In this document: in pieces, positions 16,321 through 18,069 of the stretch
How positions within the stretch are numbered: position 1 is the stretch's first letter
Layout of the letters: every line of letters starts with the position of its first letter
DNA from: an uncultured Eubacteriales bacterium
GTDB lineage: Bacteria > Bacillota > Clostridia > Oscillospirales > Acutalibacteraceae
Direction: 5' to 3'
NCBI GenBank assembly: GCA_948815685.1
Contig: CAQJOC010000004.1
Span: 1 to 18,069 of the forward strand
Length of the DNA: 18,069 nt
The notes under the pieces: model-generated
Databases searched by the model: none
Seen by the model: only the letters and a program-made list of their open reading frames with translations
What the model was told of the DNA's origin: nothing
Made by a program: the position numbers and the translations under genes

Positions 16321-16544
16321 TTTAGGGCTTGTCTGAAACATAAAAACAAACTATATATTTTATCCAATTCATAGATAAACCGAAGAAAATGAATACAGAG
16401 ACAGAAAAGCTGAATTTTAAAAATGTATTAAAATCATCTTAAATTATTAAAACTTTTATAACAAATTCACAATATGAGGATATTTTTTCGTGTCTATCAA
16501 TTTTTCCACTTTAACTATTTTTTATTTTTCAGGCAAGCCCTAAA
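16321..16544. repeat. Long family H element, 224 bp, with terminal inverted repeats
   Basis: The left end TTTAGGGCTTGTCTGAAA (16321-16338) and the reverse complement of the right end TTTAGGGCTTGCCTGAAA (16544-16527) agree at 17 of 18 bases. Beyond these, both arms continue into similar AAATAAAAA sequence. The interior has no open frame. The left 32 bases match the minus-strand reading of the 64-bp element at 13588. It has the size and structure of a non-autonomous (MITE-like) element; I see no obvious target duplication at its flanks. Confidence 0.75.
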
Positions 16545-16702
16545 ATAGCCAAAAGTAATAACTTTGAACAGTAAGGAAAATTTTAAATTTGATACGCAAC
16601 TATTTCATATATTTTAAGTTTTTTATCAGAATAATAAAGGATAAGACAACACGATATTTATAAAGATGTGAAATTTTTTCACTTTCAGATTTTTTATTAA
16701 AA

Positions 16703-16773
16703 CTGGCAGGGTTATTTTAAACAGAAACAGCGATATATTACACAAAAATCAAACAAGGGCCTGTTCTGCTTTA
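16703..16773. repeat. Possible degenerate family H copy
   Basis: ACTGGCAGGG, AAACAGAAACAGCGATAT and ACAAGGGCCTGTT occur in the same order as ACTGGCCT, AAACAGAAATTCGTAGCTAT and ACAAGGCCTAGTT in the element at 13588. The match has gaps and no tight terminal inverted repeat, so it may be a decayed copy or chance similarity. Confidence 0.3.
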
Positions 16774-16798
16774 TGTTTTTTCATAAAATTTTATTATC

Positions 16799-16970
16799 AA
16801 ATCTTAATCAAAAATTATATAGCGACAATTCATCGTTAAATTTTTAAACAAATCATACAATAAATTCATATAAATATTTATTAATTACCTAAATTTTTAT
16901 TGCTATATAACAAAAAATATACCTACAAATTTTATTTAAAGTTTATATGTACCTTTTGTGCGGTGTTTCC
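16799..16970 (+). repeat. 175-bp repeat family P, copy B
   Basis: It matches copies A and C throughout: TTATATAGCGACAATT on the left, ATAAATATTTATTAATT in the centre, ATTGCTATATAAC as the inner inverted partner, and TTTATTTAAAGTTTATATG then CCTTTTGTGCGGTGTTTCC at the right end. The left terminal repeat is degenerate (AAATCTTAATCAAAAA in place of GAAATCCCTCACAAAAA). Confidence 0.85.
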
Positions 16971-17129
16971 TTTGCGAATTTTTTAAATTTATTTTTTCGG
17001 AATATTGGGCTATAATAGATACTAAAAAGGGTAAAAGAAAAAATATAACACAAAATTATTAAAATATAAGAGTTAAAAAGTGATTGAAATATAACGAAAG
17101 CATATCAAGCAAGCCTATATTTTGTATTC

Positions 17130-17306
17130 AAGGAAATCCCTCACAAAAATCATATAGTGACAATTCCTCGGTAAATTTTTAAAAAATTATATAATAAATT
17201 CATATAAATATTTGTTAATTATAAAAGATTTTGTTGTTATATAATTAAAAATATATCTACAAATCTTATTTAAAGTTTATAAATATCTTTTGTGTAAGGT
17301 TTCCTT
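17130..17306 (+). repeat. 175-bp repeat family P, copy C
   Basis: This copy has the best terminal repeats: AAGGAAATCCCTCACAAAA at the left and, read on the minus strand, AAGGAAACCTTACACAAAA at the right (15 of 19 match). It is 159 nt after copy B in the same orientation and ends about 80 nt before the ABC exporter start, so it lies within that gene's probable promoter or leader region. Confidence 0.85.
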
Positions 17307-17387
17307 AATACTGATAGATTTTACCTAAATTTACACTGATGAAAATTAAAAGTAACAATAAATGAGCTAAAAAAGGGGCTAAAAGAG

Positions 17388-18069
17388 GTGAAAGAAAAAA
17401 TAAAAAATCAACCAATAAGATATTTATTTGACAGATTAAAGCTATTTCCTTCGTATTTATTAATAGCTACCGCAGCGGAAATATTTGCTACCGCGGCAGC
17501 ACTTTATATATCAAATTTAATAGGAAAAACTTTAGATTTATCTTTGTATCCCAATATGGTAGACTTTGGTGAAATAATTAAAAATCTTTCCTTTATTGCA
17601 TTTATTACATCTCTTGGGGCAATTTTCCGATTTATGGCAGCCTTTTACAGTGGAGCTGTTTCGTATAAGACAGAGACTTCAATTAGGAAAGAAATGTTTG
17701 AAAAAATTAACTTTGTGGAGATAAATTATATAGATTCCACTCCACATGGCGATATCGTAAGTAGAATAATAAATGATGCGGAAGCAATCGGAGAAGGAAT
17801 TTTTCATTTTTTTACACAAATGTTTTCCGGAGTTACAATGATTTTAGGTTCAATTATTTTAATTGGACTTTTAAACTTTAAGATAATGATAATTGTCTTA
17901 CTTTTAACGCCTATTCTTATTTTTACAGCCTGGTTAATAACTAAATTTTCATATAAAAGCTTTCGCAATTATGCCAATTTTCAGGGAAATATTTTGGGAT
18001 TTACTGAAGAAATGATATCAAACCAATTTGTTGTAAATGCCTTTAACTATCAAAATTTTGCTATAAAAA
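17388..18069 (+). CDS. ABC transporter, exporter-type membrane domain (5' part, cut by window end)
   Basis: The visible 227 residues are the N-terminal part of the membrane domain of an ABC exporter, which would be followed by an ATPase domain outside the window. Hydrophobic segments lie at about 22-45, 66-90, 146-162 and 166-186. The first cytoplasmic loop carries the family signature STPHGDIVSRIINDAEAIGE (117-136), which corresponds to the coupling-helix region of MsbA/LmrA-type half-transporters. The only start in frame is GTG 17388, with AAGGGG nine nt upstream and an in-frame TGA at 17340. Such genes often come as heterodimer pairs, so a second half-transporter downstream is likely. The substrate cannot be told; drug, peptide or lipid export are the usual choices. 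Confidence 0.88.
   Translation, partial: MKEKIKNQPIRYLFDRLKLFPSYLLIATAAEIFATAAALYISNLIGKTLDLSLYPNMVDFGEIIKNLSFIAFITSLGAIFRFMAAFYSGAVSYKTETSIRKEMFEKINFVEINYIDSTPHGDIVSRIINDAEAIGEGIFHFFTQMFSGVTMILGSIILIGLLNFKIMIIVLLLTPILIFTAWLITKFSYKSFRNYANFQGNILGFTEEMISNQFVVNAFNYQNFAIK

Larger units (their letters stand above)
16091..17387. other. 1.3-kb gene-free repeat tract upstream of the ABC exporter
   Basis: No credible coding sequence is present across about 1,300 nt. It contains the long family H element (16321-16544), a possible degenerate H copy (16703-16773) and two direct copies of repeat P (16799-16970 and 17130-17306). A small hairpin GTGAAA-TTT-TTTCAC sits at 16668-16682. The tract is the divergent upstream region of the TIGR04086 gene and the ABC exporter, so both promoters must lie in it; I see no convincing -35/-10 pair for either. 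Confidence 0.7.

Overview
The window looks like a piece of a low-G+C, endospore-forming Firmicute chromosome, most likely class Clostridia. The reasons are the strongly AT-rich intergenic DNA, strong AGGAGG-type ribosome binding sites, GTG and TTG starts, a complete tricistronic GerA-type germinant receptor operon, a YunB sporulation protein and a TIGR04086/YrzE-type membrane protein. I cannot name a genus from sequence alone. No phage, plasmid, CRISPR, rRNA or transposase gene is visible.

Layout from left to right. A remnant of a small hairpin repeat lies at the left edge, followed by a good sigma-A promoter (160-188). This drives a cation diffusion facilitator with a predicted Mn-type metal site and tadA (tRNA adenosine deaminase). 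Convergent to them on the minus strand is the germinant receptor operon gerAA-gerAB-gerAC (6303 down to 2215). Divergent from gerAA is a 306-residue S1-domain RNA-binding protein. A second minus-strand operon follows: a 1187-residue metallophosphoesterase of unusual architecture and a VanY-type D,D-carboxypeptidase (12457 down to 7791), with its own candidate promoter at 12589-12618. Next come nfo (endonuclease IV, minus), a repeat-bearing tract, tRNA-Leu(UAG) (minus, CCA encoded), yunB (plus), a TIGR04086 membrane protein (minus), a second long repeat-bearing tract and the 5' part of an ABC exporter (plus) that runs off the right edge.

How the genes fit together. GerAA, GerAB and GerAC form the inner-membrane receptor by which a dormant spore senses germinants. 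YunB is made in the mother cell during sporulation. The VanY-like peptidase trims peptidoglycan stem peptides and shares a transcription unit with the large phosphoesterase, which suggests envelope work for that operon, but this is inference. TadA, the S1 protein, Nfo and tRNA-Leu are housekeeping.

The least ordinary content is of two kinds. One is the phosphoesterase: about 310 N-terminal residues I cannot assign, then a purple-acid-phosphatase-like FN3 plus catalytic unit, then a C-terminal beta-helix-like region, with no signal peptide. The other is two families of non-coding repeats. One is a roughly 175-bp element with imperfect terminal and subterminal inverted repeats, present four times (7531, 13941, 16799, 17130). 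The other is a hairpin element with TTAGGnCTnGnCTnAAA-like ends, present in 61-64 bp forms and one 224-bp form, and found in the same gene-free tracts as the first. They look like non-autonomous mobile (MITE-like) or RNA-forming elements.
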